Assembly: GCA_934457235.1 (NCBI GenBank)
Contig: CAKSHT010000005.1
Span: forward strand, 1 to 32,728
Length of the DNA stretch: 32,728 nucleotides
Source of the DNA: an uncultured Oscillospiraceae bacterium
GTDB lineage: Bacteria > Bacillota > Clostridia > Oscillospirales > Ruminococcaceae
Reading direction: 5' to 3'
The position numbers and the translations under genes are program-made. The notes beneath the pieces were generated by a model, which ran no database searches, was not told the DNA's origin, and was given only the letters and a program-made list of their open reading frames with translations. How positions within the stretch are numbered: position 1 is the stretch's first letter; each line of letters begins with the position of its first letter. This document shows, one piece after another, positions 15,829 through 24,900 of the stretch.

Positions 15829-17955
15829 ATGGGCGGTATAATACGCAAGCTTCTGAACAACTCGTTTGTTCTGTTCGTTATCTTCATCGTTATCGCGATA
15901 ATTATTCCGCTGCCGAGCTGGCTGCTGGATTTCCTTATACTGCTGAATATCTCCCTCAGCCTTATTATCCTTGTAATGACAATGTTCATCAAGGAAGCAC
16001 TGGAGTTTTCGGTGTTCCCGACGGTGCTGCTGCTGACGACGGTGCTGCGGTTGTCGCTGAATGTTTCAACGACCCGTGGTATTCTTTCCAGCGGCTATGC
16101 CGGAAACGTAATCGCGGCGTTCGGTAACTTCGTTATGGGCGGCGACGCTATCGTCGGCTTCCTGATATTCATAATTATCGTATTGGTAAACTTCATCGTA
16201 ATCACCAAGGGTTCCGAGCGAGTATCCGAGGTCGCTGCGAGATTCACCCTTGACGCGATGCCCGGCAAGCAGATGGCAATAGACGCCGACCTTAACGCCG
16301 GCATAATCAACGAGGAAGAAGCCAAAAGGCGCAGAAGCAACATTCAGCGCGAGGCGGATTTCTATGGCTCCATGGACGGTGCTACGAAGTTCGTAAAGGG
16401 CGACGCTATCATGTCCATCGTCACCACGCTCGTAAACCTTATCGGCGGTGTTATCATCGGTATGGTGCGCGGCGGCGGTGATTTCAACACTATCCTTAAT
16501 ACCTACTCGCTGGCGACCGTCGGTGATGGTCTGTGCTCACAGATCCCGGCACTGCTCATCTCCGTTGCAACAGGTATGATAGTTACCCGCGCGGCGAGCG
16601 AGGACAGCCTTGTCAACGATATCAAGACCCAGTTTACGGCTCAGCCGTTTGTGCTGATGATAGCCGGTATCGTCATGATAGTCATGATGGTTATTCCGGG
16701 ATTCCCGACGGTAGTGTGCCTTATCCTGGGCGTTCTGCTTATACTCGGCGCAGTTCTCCTCAACCGCAACAAGAAGAAAATGGCGGAGCTGGAGCTTGCA
16801 CAGCGCAAGAAGGCAGAAGAAAAGGAAATGGAAAAGCTTCCTGCCGACAACGATTATTACCGCGACATCGACAACGTATTCAAGCTGCTGAACGTTGAAC
16901 CGATAGAGATGGAATTCGGTTATAGCCTGCTGCGGCTGGTCGATGAGAAATCCGGTGGTAACTTCATCGAGCGAGTCGTTATTTTCAGAAAGCAGTTTGC
17001 GCTTGATATGGGTATGGTCATTCCGTCCGTCCGCATGACGGATAACCCGGAGATAAACCCGAACATGTACATCATCAAGATAAAGGGCGAGGAAGTTGCC
17101 CGCGGTGAGATACTTGTTGACCACTATCTTGCTCTGGACAGCGGCGACGTTACCCAGCAGATAGAGGGTATCGACACAGTGGAGCCTGCATTCGGGCTGC
17201 CCGCGAAGTGGATATCCGAGGATAAGAAGATCATGGCGGACGTTGCTGGCTACACGCTCATCGACCCGGTTTCCGTTATGATAACCCACTGGTCGGAGAT
17301 AATGAAGCGCTATGCGCATGAGCTGCTCTCCCGCCAGGACGTAAACACCATGCTGGACAACGTGAAAAAGACGAACCCCATCGTGGTGGACGATATTATA
17401 CCAAAAGTTATATCTGTTGGCTATTTGCAGAAGATCCTCGCAAATCTGCTCAGGGAGGGCATACCGATACGCGACCTGGAAACTATCCTGGAAACCATCG
17501 GCGATCACGCAAACGTACTCAAGGATACCGACATAATCACGGAGTACGTCCGCCAGTCGCTGAAGCGTACCATCACGCATCGCTTCTCCGAAGCAAATTC
17601 GCTGCGTGTGATCACGCTTGATACACAGATCGAGGATATGATAGTAAGCTCCGTCAAGAAGTCCGACCAGGGCAGCTACCTTGCAATGGCTCCCGACCTG
17701 ATACAGCGTATCGTTGCGGCTTCCAACCAGGAGATAGACAAGATAAAGGACGTTATACCGACTGTAATAATACTGACGTCCCCTGTCGTAAGAATTTACT
17801 ACAAGAAGCTCACCGAGCAGTTCATTCCGAATATCACGGTGCTTTCTTACAGCGAGATAGATTCCACGGCGCAGATACAGGCGATAGGCAATATTTCGCT
17901 GAACATGCCCGGACAGCGTACTGTCCCCGTCGGTCAGCCGGCGGCGGTGCACTGA
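15829..17955 (+). CDS. flhA: Flagellar export gate protein FlhA
   Basis: FlhA is the large export gate subunit, with a membrane ion-channel half and a cytoplasmic nonameric ring that docks chaperones and FliJ. The 708-residue product has about eight transmembrane helices in the first 320 residues. The FHIPEP-type segment includes FPTVLLLTTVLRLSLNVSTT and ARFTLDAMPGKQMAIDADLN. A cytoplasmic domain of about 370 residues carries GYTLIDPVSVMITHWSE. Length and motifs are normal. flhF and flhG, which usually follow in Firmicutes, are absent; a sigma factor follows instead after 38 bases. Start choice is discussed under its ribosome site. Confidence 0.96.
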   Translation: MGGIIRKLLNNSFVLFVIFIVIAIIIPLPSWLLDFLILLNISLSLIILVMTMFIKEALEFSVFPTVLLLTTVLRLSLNVSTTRGILSSGYAGNVIAAFGNFVMGGDAIVGFLIFIIIVLVNFIVITKGSERVSEVAARFTLDAMPGKQMAIDADLNAGIINEEEAKRRRSNIQREADFYGSMDGATKFVKGDAIMSIVTTLVNLIGGVIIGMVRGGGDFNTILNTYSLATVGDGLCSQIPALLISVATGMIVTRAASEDSLVNDIKTQFTAQPFVLMIAGIVMIVMMVIPGFPTVVCLILGVLLILGAVLLNRNKKKMAELELAQRKKAEEKEMEKLPADNDYYRDIDNVFKLLNVEPIEMEFGYSLLRLVDEKSGGNFIERVVIFRKQFALDMGMVIPSVRMTDNPEINPNMYIIKIKGEEVARGEILVDHYLALDSGDVTQQIEGIDTVEPAFGLPAKWISEDKKIMADVAGYTLIDPVSVMITHWSEIMKRYAHELLSRQDVNTMLDNVKKTNPIVVDDIIPKVISVGYLQKILANLLREGIPIRDLETILETIGDHANVLKDTDIITEYVRQSLKRTITHRFSEANSLRVITLDTQIEDMIVSSVKKSDQGSYLAMAPDLIQRIVAASNQEIDKIKDVIPTVIILTSPVVRIYYKKLTEQFIPNITVLSYSEIDSTAQIQAIGNISLNMPGQRTVPVGQPAAVH

Positions 17956-17993
17956 CGGACTGACGCAGACAGCACTCAGAAGGAGGGATAAGC

Positions 17994-18761
17994 ATGGAAA
18001 GCAGTAATGCAGCGCTCCTGGAGGAGTACGGCATGAGCCACAGCGAGGCGCTCCGCAATGAGATAGTGCTCAAGAATCTCGGTCTGGTACGTGCCTGCGC
18101 ACTTTCCCTGCGAAATACCTTCATAAAGTATGGCGATGTGGACGATGTCATCAACGAGGGAGTTATCGCCCTCATGGACGCCATTGAGAGCTTCGACCCC
18201 ACAAAGGGTGCAAAGTTCGAAACATACGCTTCGCTGAAAGTGCGCGGCGCGGTCATAGATTATGTCCGGAAACAGGATTGGGTGCCAAGACCTGTAAGAA
18301 AATTTGCCCGCGACCTTGACAAGGCGAACAGTATATTGTATAATCAATATAATAGGGCACCGACGAACGAGGAGCTGGCAGATTATCTCGGCATAAGCGA
18401 GGATAAGCTGCTGAAAGGCATGGCGGACGCGTCCAATGCGGTCACGCTGTCCTTTGAGGAGCTTCTGTATGAGGATAACTTCGAGGACTCCGCTTCCACG
18501 GATGAGGGCACGGATTCCCGTCTGCTGCGGCAGGAACTGCGTGAGGTGACGGCTGAGGCGATAGCCTCCCTGAAGGAGAAGGAGCGCCAGGTCATCACAC
18601 TGTACTATTACAAAAGCATGAAGTATTCCGATATCGCGAAGGTCATAGGCGTGTCGGAATCCAGAGTGTGCCAGATAAACACAAAAGCAATGCTGGCGCT
18701 GAAATCAGCGCTGGAGCCTTACATAAGGGGAAGCTCCCCGGAGAAGGAGGAACAGGCTTGA
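17994..18761 (+). CDS. fliA: RNA polymerase sigma factor, FliA/SigD family
   Basis: This alternative sigma factor (sigma-28/sigma-D) directs transcription of late flagellar and chemotaxis genes. The 255-residue product has region 2 with GDVDDVINEGVIALMDAIES and KFETYASLKVRGAVIDYVRKQDW (about residues 45-100). Region 3 has RAPTNEELADYLGIS. Region 4 carries a helix-turn-helix, YSDIAKVIGVSESRVCQIN, near residues 205-225. The FliA family differs from sigma-B/F chiefly by region 2/3 detail and by this flagellar setting. AAGGAGGG precedes the ATG. Its last codons overlap the flgF start. Confidence 0.92.
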   Translation: MESSNAALLEEYGMSHSEALRNEIVLKNLGLVRACALSLRNTFIKYGDVDDVINEGVIALMDAIESFDPTKGAKFETYASLKVRGAVIDYVRKQDWVPRPVRKFARDLDKANSILYNQYNRAPTNEELADYLGISEDKLLKGMADASNAVTLSFEELLYEDNFEDSASTDEGTDSRLLRQELREVTAEAIASLKEKERQVITLYYYKSMKYSDIAKVIGVSESRVCQINTKAMLALKSALEPYIRGSSPEKEEQA

Positions 18762-19492
18762 ACAGAGGATACTACTACGCCTGCAACGGCATGATAATGA
18801 ACCAGCGCAAGCTGGACTGCATCGGCAACAACCTCACGAATATGTCCACCGCAGGATATAAGCGTGATACGATAATCACCAACAGATTCAAGGAGCAGAT
18901 GATACTTGTTAAGCACCGCGAGGAGCTTTCCGGTACGTTTGCGCAGACTTATGTCGATACCTCCTACACCGACCTCGGACAGGGTACGTTCGAGTATACC
19001 GAGTCACCGTTCGATGTGGCGATAAACGGTGATGTTTACTTCAATATCGCAGGATACAACGGCGAGAACATGCTCACCAGAAACGGTCAGTGGGAGCTGG
19101 ACGAAGAGGGCTACCTGTGCCTTTCCAATTCCGGCAGGATACTCGGCGAGAACGGCGAGATATACCTCGGCAACAAGGATTTCGTTATCGACAACGACGG
19201 CTCTATCTACCAGGACGGCGAGCTTGTGGACAGGCTGCGTCTTTCCTATATCGATCCCGACGGCAATGTCGATAAGTTCGGTGCGAATATGTTCACCTCC
19301 GTGCAGGCAGGCGATGTTCCCGATGGGACAAGATTTGAGATAATTCAGGGCGCGTACGAGCGTTCCAATATCGACGTAAACTATGAAATGACGATGATGA
19401 TGAACGCTAACCGTATCTACGAGGCGTCCAGCTCACTGGCTAAGCTGATTGACAGCATGAACCAGAAGTCCACTTCCATCTGCAAGATCTGA
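18758..19492 (+). CDS. flgF: Flagellar rod/hook-basal body protein, FlgF/FlgG family
   Basis: This is a rod-type axial protein that forms part of the flagellar drive shaft. The 244-residue product begins NRGYYYACNGMIMNQRKLDC then IGNNLTNMSTAGYKRD, the D0 signature of FlgF/FlgG. It contains SPFDVAINGDVYFNI, the FlgG-type middle motif, and ends with YERSNIDVNYEMTMMMNANR. The start is TTG at 18758, chosen because AAGGAGG lies seven bases upstream and the family N-terminus begins there. It overlaps the sigma-factor stop by four bases. Which rod layer it forms cannot be told from sequence; the symbol follows its place before flgG. Confidence 0.85.
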   Translation: MNRGYYYACNGMIMNQRKLDCIGNNLTNMSTAGYKRDTIITNRFKEQMILVKHREELSGTFAQTYVDTSYTDLGQGTFEYTESPFDVAINGDVYFNIAGYNGENMLTRNGQWELDEEGYLCLSNSGRILGENGEIYLGNKDFVIDNDGSIYQDGELVDRLRLSYIDPDGNVDKFGANMFTSVQAGDVPDGTRFEIIQGAYERSNIDVNYEMTMMMNANRIYEASSSLAKLIDSMNQKSTSICKI

Positions 19493-19504
19493 GGAGATTA
19501 AGCC

Positions 19505-20230
19505 ATGAATATATCATTCCATACCGGGAAAACCGCGATGATCGAACAGGCTAAGGCGCTGAACGTTTACGGCAACAATATTGCGAACGTCAACACCTAC
19601 GGCTATCAGACGATACGTCCGTCCTTTGCGGACTGCCTGTACTCCACTCAGCGCGCTACCGAGGCTGACTGGCAGACCGGTCACGGCGCGTATGTCCAGA
19701 AAACCGACGTTATGTTCGACGAAAGCTCGTTCTATTACACCGAGCGCCCTCTGGATTATGCCCTGCCAAACGAGGGTTTCTTTGCAGTCGAGGATCGCTA
19801 CGGGGCCGTGAATTACACCCGTGACGGTGCTTTTGCAATGACCCAGGCTGACACCGGCGAGTGGTATCTGGTCTCCAGCAGCGGAGAGTATGTTCTTGAT
19901 TACGATAACAACCGCATAGTCGTTCCGTTTGACGCAGACGGTGCGGCTCCGGATTACCAGGCTCTCAGCGATATGATCGGCGTGTTCACGTTCGATAACG
20001 TATACGGTATCGAAGCGGCTGCCACCAATCGTTATGCAGCAACCGCCAGAAGCGGCGCGGCTACCGCCGACAGAACCGCGGAGAAGCTCCAGGGAGTGCT
20101 GATAACATCTAATGTGAATCTCGCCGACCAGATGGTAAAGCTGATCGAAACACAGCGCGCGTACCAGATAAGCTCCAGAGTGGTCACGACCTCCGATGAG
20201 TTTACAAGACTGGCAAATAATCTGCGGTAA
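19505..20230 (+). CDS. flgG: Flagellar rod protein, FlgG family
   Basis: This is the second axial rod-type protein, probably the distal rod. The 241-residue product has the N-terminal KALNVYGNNIANVNTYGYQT, the middle RPLDYALPNEGFFAVEDRYG, and the C-terminal LITSNVNLADQMVKLIETQR then YQISSRVVTTSDEF. These are typical of FlgG and of Bacillus FlhO/FlhP. GAGGAG lies before the ATG, 12 bases after flgF. Both rod genes sit between the sigma-factor gene and cheC rather than in a separate flhO-flhP locus. Confidence 0.87.
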   Translation: MNISFHTGKTAMIEQAKALNVYGNNIANVNTYGYQTIRPSFADCLYSTQRATEADWQTGHGAYVQKTDVMFDESSFYYTERPLDYALPNEGFFAVEDRYGAVNYTRDGAFAMTQADTGEWYLVSSSGEYVLDYDNNRIVVPFDADGAAPDYQALSDMIGVFTFDNVYGIEAAATNRYAATARSGAATADRTAEKLQGVLITSNVNLADQMVKLIETQRAYQISSRVVTTSDEFTRLANNLR

Positions 20231-20249
20231 TATCCTTTAGGAGTAGAAA

Positions 20250-20867
20250 ATGCTTAAGAATTACGATGAACTGTCTCCAGTGGCTATCGACTGCCTGCGA
20301 GAGATAGGAAATATAGGGTCAGGAAGTGCAGCGTCCTCGCTTTCAGAAATGCTCGGCAAGCCGATAGAGATGAAAGTCCCGAATGTCTGCGTGTTGGAGT
20401 ATCAGCAGATAATCGACACCATGGGCGGACCCGAAAAGGTAATAACCGGCATTCTGGTGCGTCTCCAGGGCGATATCAAGGGAATGATGATGTTCCTGCT
20501 GGAGGACAGCTTCGCACAGGTGGTGCTTTCCACATTCATGAGCGCAGAGGATGTCCAGGTAACAAAGCTGGACGATATGCAGCTTTCCGTTATCACCGAA
20601 ATGGGCAATATCATGGCGGGCAGTTATCTGCGTGCACTCGCCACACTTACCGGTCTTACCATCGATATGAGCATTCCGTCAATGAAAGTCGATATGCTTG
20701 GCGCGATAATGAGCGTTCCGATAATTGAGTTTTCACAGGTCGGAGATAAAGTGCTGTTCATCGACGATGGATTTGCGATAGACGGCGTGGATATCAAGTC
20801 CAATATTATCCTTATTCCGGAGATGGAATCTCTTGAAACGCTTATGAAGAAACTTGGTGTAATGTAA
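20250..20867 (+). CDS. cheC: Chemotaxis CheY-P phosphatase CheC
   Basis: CheC dephosphorylates CheY-P and, by binding CheD, helps adaptation. The 205-residue protein has two D/S-x3-E-x2-N phosphatase motifs, both intact: DCLREIGN near residue 12 and SVITEMGN near residue 113. Each is followed by the Gly/Ala/Ser-rich helix and a conserved Pro. A FliN-like domain is absent, separating it from FliY. AGGAG lies upstream of the ATG. The gene overlaps cheD by one base, and their products form a known heterodimer. Confidence 0.94.
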   Translation: MLKNYDELSPVAIDCLREIGNIGSGSAASSLSEMLGKPIEMKVPNVCVLEYQQIIDTMGGPEKVITGILVRLQGDIKGMMMFLLEDSFAQVVLSTFMSAEDVQVTKLDDMQLSVITEMGNIMAGSYLRALATLTGLTIDMSIPSMKVDMLGAIMSVPIIEFSQVGDKVLFIDDGFAIDGVDIKSNIILIPEMESLETLMKKLGVM

Positions 20868-21346
20868 TGGCAAATCTGACGATAGGAATTTCCGATCTGA
20901 AGGTGTGCAGACCGCCGGACGTTCTGGTGACTTACGCGCTCGGATCCTGCGTTGGCATATGCCTGCTTGATAGTGCAACAGGCGTCGGAGGAATGTCGCA
21001 TATCATGCTCCCGGACAGCACCCAGGCGACAAACGGTGCAGCGACCCCGATGCGTTTTGCTGATACAGCGATACCGATGCTTGTCAGAGAGATGGTAAAG
21101 CTTGGGGCAAACCGCTCCCGCATAAAGGCAAAGATAGCCGGCGGAGCAGTTATGTTCGCAGCAGCAAGCGACCGATTCAATATCGGCGAGCGTAATATCG
21201 CAGCAGTAAAAACAGCACTCCGTAAGGAGGGAATCCCGATAATTGCAGAGGATACAGGCCTTGATTATGGACGTACAGTGTTCTTCTATCCGGAAACCGG
21301 GATTATGGAAGTCCGCGCAGCCGCCAAAGGCAATAAGCAGTTTTAA
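20867..21346 (+). CDS. cheD: Chemoreceptor glutamine deamidase CheD
   Basis: CheD deamidates glutamines in chemoreceptors and also binds CheC, linking receptor state to CheY-P level. The 159-residue product has the catalytic Cys28 in ALGSCVGICL and His45 in GGMSHIMLP, followed by the conserved AGGAVMF. These match the Cys-His pair of the characterised Thermotoga enzyme. The start codon shares a base with the cheC stop and there is no strong ribosome site, so translation is probably coupled. It is the last gene of the flagellar/chemotaxis string. Its receptor substrates must lie elsewhere. Confidence 0.95.
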   Translation: MANLTIGISDLKVCRPPDVLVTYALGSCVGICLLDSATGVGGMSHIMLPDSTQATNGAATPMRFADTAIPMLVREMVKLGANRSRIKAKIAGGAVMFAAASDRFNIGERNIAAVKTALRKEGIPIIAEDTGLDYGRTVFFYPETGIMEVRAAAKGNKQF

Positions 21347-21363
21347 AAGTGAAACAGAAACAT

Positions 21364-21398
21364 CGGCACTTGAAAGTTTCGGGTGCCGTTTTTATTTT
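21364..21398 (+). terminator. Rho-independent terminator after cheD
   Basis: CGGCAC (21364-21369) pairs with GTGCCG (21383-21388) and is followed by TTTTTATTTT. It lies 17 bases past the cheD stop and closes the flagellar operon. Confidence 0.8.
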
Positions 21399-21399
21399 G

Positions 21400-21725
21400 T
21401 CCTACAATAGTATCCCCAGGCGGGGGAAGGGGCGCAGGGAGTCTGCAAACACGATGTTTTTGAACTGTTGCTTCCAAAAAGGCGGCAAGGACGCCGCCAC
21501 AAAGTGCAGCACGGGACAACCCGTAGGGTGGAACTCATGGGGGGAGCTTTCAGGTTCTTCCCTTTCTCCACGAAGGGGTTCCCCTCAGTTCTGTGTGAAA
21601 ACACGATAAATCTAATAAGGTACTGCCGACAAGGCGAAAACAAAATAAGTCCCTTTACCCGGCATCTTTTCGCTAAGGCCTCCCGACCGGCACGAGGTCA
21701 AAAGTCATATGAAGTTAGCATACTC
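21400..21725. other. GC-rich, hairpin-dense non-coding block between cheD and nifJ (possible structured RNA or repeat element)
   Basis: No convincing gene is seen: short frames exist on both strands, but none has a ribosome site or recognisable protein. Visible structure: CCCC/GGGG at 21414-21425; TGTTTT and GAACTG (21455-21467) mirrored by CAGTTC and AAAACA (21586-21603), enclosing the block; GGCGGC/GCCGCC (21481-21498); ACGGG/CCCGT with a four-base loop (21511-21524); and CCCTT/AAGGG (21560-21577). On the minus strand the GGCGGC hairpin is followed by TTTTT. I do not recognise it as 6S RNA, tmRNA, RNase P or SRP RNA. A degenerate interspersed repeat is an equal possibility. Confidence 0.45.
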
Positions 21726-21801
21726 TAATATCACTTTGTAAATAAATGTGACAGTTTTTGGTGCAATCTGTACAAATAATCTGAAAAAAACTCATTGCCT
21801 A

Positions 21802-21830
21802 TTTACAAATTGAAGAAGTTGTGATAAAAT
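21802..21830 (+). promoter_or_regulatory. Sigma-A promoter of nifJ
   Basis: TTTACA (21802-21807) and TAAAAT (21825-21830) are separated by 17 bases, each matching five of six consensus positions. An imperfect inverted repeat with TCAC and GTGA arms (21731-21751) lies upstream and could be an operator, but I cannot assign a regulator. Confidence 0.6.
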
Positions 21831-21844
21831 AAAAGATAAGCTAA

Positions 21845-21893
21845 GACAGTGCGCCTAAGAGGCGACTGCTGTCATAACGGCAGCCCCGCTGCC
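21845..21893 (+). promoter_or_regulatory. Structured 5' leader of nifJ
   Basis: Hairpin one pairs CAGT-CGCC (21847-21855) with GGCG-ACTG (21861-21868). Hairpin two pairs GGCAGC (21879-21884) with GCTGCC (21888-21893) and is followed by CGAAATTTT. A competing helix, CTGCTG with CGGCAG (about 21866-21883), would disrupt both. This is compatible with an attenuator, but no known riboswitch consensus was recognised. Confidence 0.4.
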
Positions 21894-21918
21894 CGAAATT
21901 TTAAGGAGGATAAATCCA

Positions 21919-24900
21919 ATGGCTAGAGAAAAGCAAACAATGGACGGTAATAACGCTGCGGCTCATGTGTCCTATGCGTTCACAGACTTAGCGGCTATTT
22001 ACCCCATTACCCCCTCTTCTGTAATGGCAGAGGTAACTGACTCCTGGTCTACTGCCGGCGTGAAGAATATCTTCGGCGAGCAGGTAAAGGTCGTTGAAAT
22101 GCAGTCCGAGGCAGGTGCTGCAGGCGCTGTTCACGGCTCCCTGTCAGCAGGCGCTCTCACCACTACATATACCGCATCACAGGGCCTCCTGCTGATGATT
22201 CCTAATATGTACAAGATCGCAGGCGAGCTGCTGCCGTCAGTTATCCACGTTTCTGCACGTGCTGTCGCTTCCCATGCGCTGTCCATCTTTGGCGACCACA
22301 GCGATATCTACGCATGTCGTCAGACCGGATACGCTATGCTGTGCTCCACCAATCCCCAGGAAGTTATGGACCTCGGCGCAGTTGCACATCTGTCCGCTAT
22401 CAAGGGCAGAGTTCCGTTCCTGCACTTCTTCGACGGCTTCCGTACCTCCCACGAGATCCAGAAGATCGAGAAGTGGGACTACGAAACACTCAAGGGCATG
22501 GTAGACATGGACGCTGTCCAGGCGTTCCGCGACAGAGCGCTCAACCCTGAGAAGCCCGTACTCCACGGCACCGCTCAGAACCCGGATATCTTCTTCCAGG
22601 CTCGCGAGGCTTGCAACACATATTACAACCATGTTCCGGAAGTCGTTACCGAGTACATGAACAAGGTAAACGCAGAGATCGGCACAGACTATAAGCTGTT
22701 CAACTACTATGGCGCTCCTGACGCTGAGGAAGTCATCGTAGCAATGGGCTCTGTCTGTGATACCATCGAGGAGACCATCGACTACCTGCTCAAGCAGGGC
22801 AGAAAGGTAGGTCTGGTAAAGGTTAGACTGTACAGACCGTTCGTTTCCTCCGCATTTGCAGCGGCTATCCCCGCAACAGTAAAGAAGATCTCCGTCCTCG
22901 ACAGAACAAAGGAGCCTGGTTCCCTCGGCGAGCCGCTGTACCTTGATGTAGTTGCAGCACTCAAGAAGGAGAACAAGTTCCAGGACGCTCAGATTTTCAC
23001 CGGACGTTACGGTCTTGGTTCCAAGGACTGCAACCCGGCTCAGATCATCGCAGTATACAACAACACCACAAAGCCGGTATTCACCCTTGGTATCCACGAC
23101 GATGTAACTCACCTGTCCCTTGATATCACTGAGAACCCGAACACCACACCTGAGGGCACAACATGCTGCAAGTTCTGGGGTCTCGGCTCCGATGGTACCG
23201 TTGGCGCTAACAAGAACTCCATCAAGATCATCGGCGACCATACCGACATGTATGCACAGGCTTACTTCGCTTACGACTCCAAGAAGTCCGGCGGCGTTAC
23301 CATTTCCCACCTGCGCTTCGGTAAGACTCCGATCAAGTCCACTTACTTCATCAACAAGGCTAACTTCGTTGCCTGTCACAACCCGTCCTATATCGACAAG
23401 TACGATATGGTTCAGGACGTTGTTCCCGGCGGCTCTTTTCTGCTGAACTGCCACTGGACAGTCGATGAGCTGGACGAGAAGCTTCCCGCTCCCGTAAAGG
23501 CTTACATCGCTAAGAACAACATCAATTTCTACATCATCAACGCAAACAAGGTGGCAAGAGAGATCGGTCTGGGCAACAAGACCAATACTGTGCTCCAGTC
23601 CGCATTCTTCTCCATCGCTAACATCATTCCGCCTGAGGACGCTATCACCTATATGAAGAAGATGGCGTACAAGTCCTTTGCCAAGAAGGGCGACGATATC
23701 GTCAACATGAACTACGCCGCTATCGAAAAGGGTGCAGGCGAGGTCGTTAAGGTAGACGTTCCCGCAAGCTGGGCAAACGCCGAGGGCGAGCTTCCCGTAC
23801 ACAAGGCAGAGGGCGACAACAAGTTCCTGGTTGACTTCGTAAACAAGGTACAGATCCCCGTTAATGCACAGCGTGGCGATCAGATCCCTGTTTCCACATT
23901 CGTTGACATGAACATTGCTGACGGAACGTTCCCGCAGGGCTCCGCTGCGTATGAGAAGCGCGGTATCGCAGTTGACGTACCGGAGTGGATCCCAGAAAAC
24001 TGTATTGAGTGTAACCAGTGCGCATTCGTATGCCCGCACGCTGTTATCCGTCCGGTTATCATGACCGCTGACGAGGCCGCTGCGGCTCCTGCTTCCGTAA
24101 AGACCAAGGACGCTATGCAGCTTCCTGGCATGAAGTACACAATGGCTGTTTCTACTCTGGACTGCACAGGCTGCGGCGTATGCGCGAACATCTGCCCGGC
24201 AGGCGCTAAGGACAAGAGCAAGAGCGCTCTCGTGATGAAGCCCATCGAAACTCAGATGGATCAGCAGCCGGTATTCGACTATGCTGTATCCAAGGTTTCC
24301 GACAAGCCAGAGGTACACGAGAAGTTTAAGGAGACCACCGTCAAGGGTTCTCAGTTCAAGCAGCCGCTGCTCGAATTCTCCGGCGCATGCGCAGGCTGCG
24401 GAGAGACTCCGTACGCTAAGCTTGTAACTCAGCTCTTCGGCGACAGAATGTACATCGCTAACGCTACAGGCTGCTCCTCTATCTGGGCAGGCTCCGAGCC
24501 GTCCACTCCTTACACAACCAACAAGGAAGGCAAGGGTCCGGCATGGGCTAACTCCCTGTTCGAGGACAACGCAGAGTTCGGTTACGGTATGTTCCTTGCT
24601 CAGGATACCCTGAGAAAGAGAGTTCAGAAGAAGCTCCAGGCAGTACGCGAGGAAGCACACGATGACGCTAAGGCGCTCATCGACGAGTACTTTGCTACCG
24701 AAAACGACGGCAAGGCAAACGCAGCAGCTACCAAGAAGCTGGTGAATGCCCTTGAGCAGTGCCCCGCAAAGGGTGGCATTGTTGGCGAGATCCTCGCAGC
24801 CAAGAACTACCTCTCCAAGAAGAGCCAGTGGATCTTCGGCGGCGACGGATGGGCTTACGATATCGGATATGGCGGACTTGACCACGTTATTGCTTCCGGT

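Noticed and set aside
16537..17952. 471-codon minus-strand frame opposite flhA
   Set aside because: It is an antisense shadow rich in Tyr, His and Arg with no family motif; FlhA domains fill the + strand.
21349..21728. Three overlapping small frames (two +, one -) in the cheD-nifJ gap
   Set aside because: They have no ribosome sites or recognisable sequence, overlap each other across strong hairpins, and one begins inside the cheD terminator.
21837..21918. T-box or known riboswitch before nifJ
   Set aside because: The T-box conserved bulge sequence and other consensus cores are not visible; only generic competing hairpins are.
22237..24885. Long open frame on the minus strand (about 880 codons) opposite nifJ
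   Set aside because: It mirrors a highly biased coding gene, has Ser/Val/Leu/Cys-rich sequence without recognisable motifs and no ribosome site. PFOR motifs on the + strand are unambiguous.
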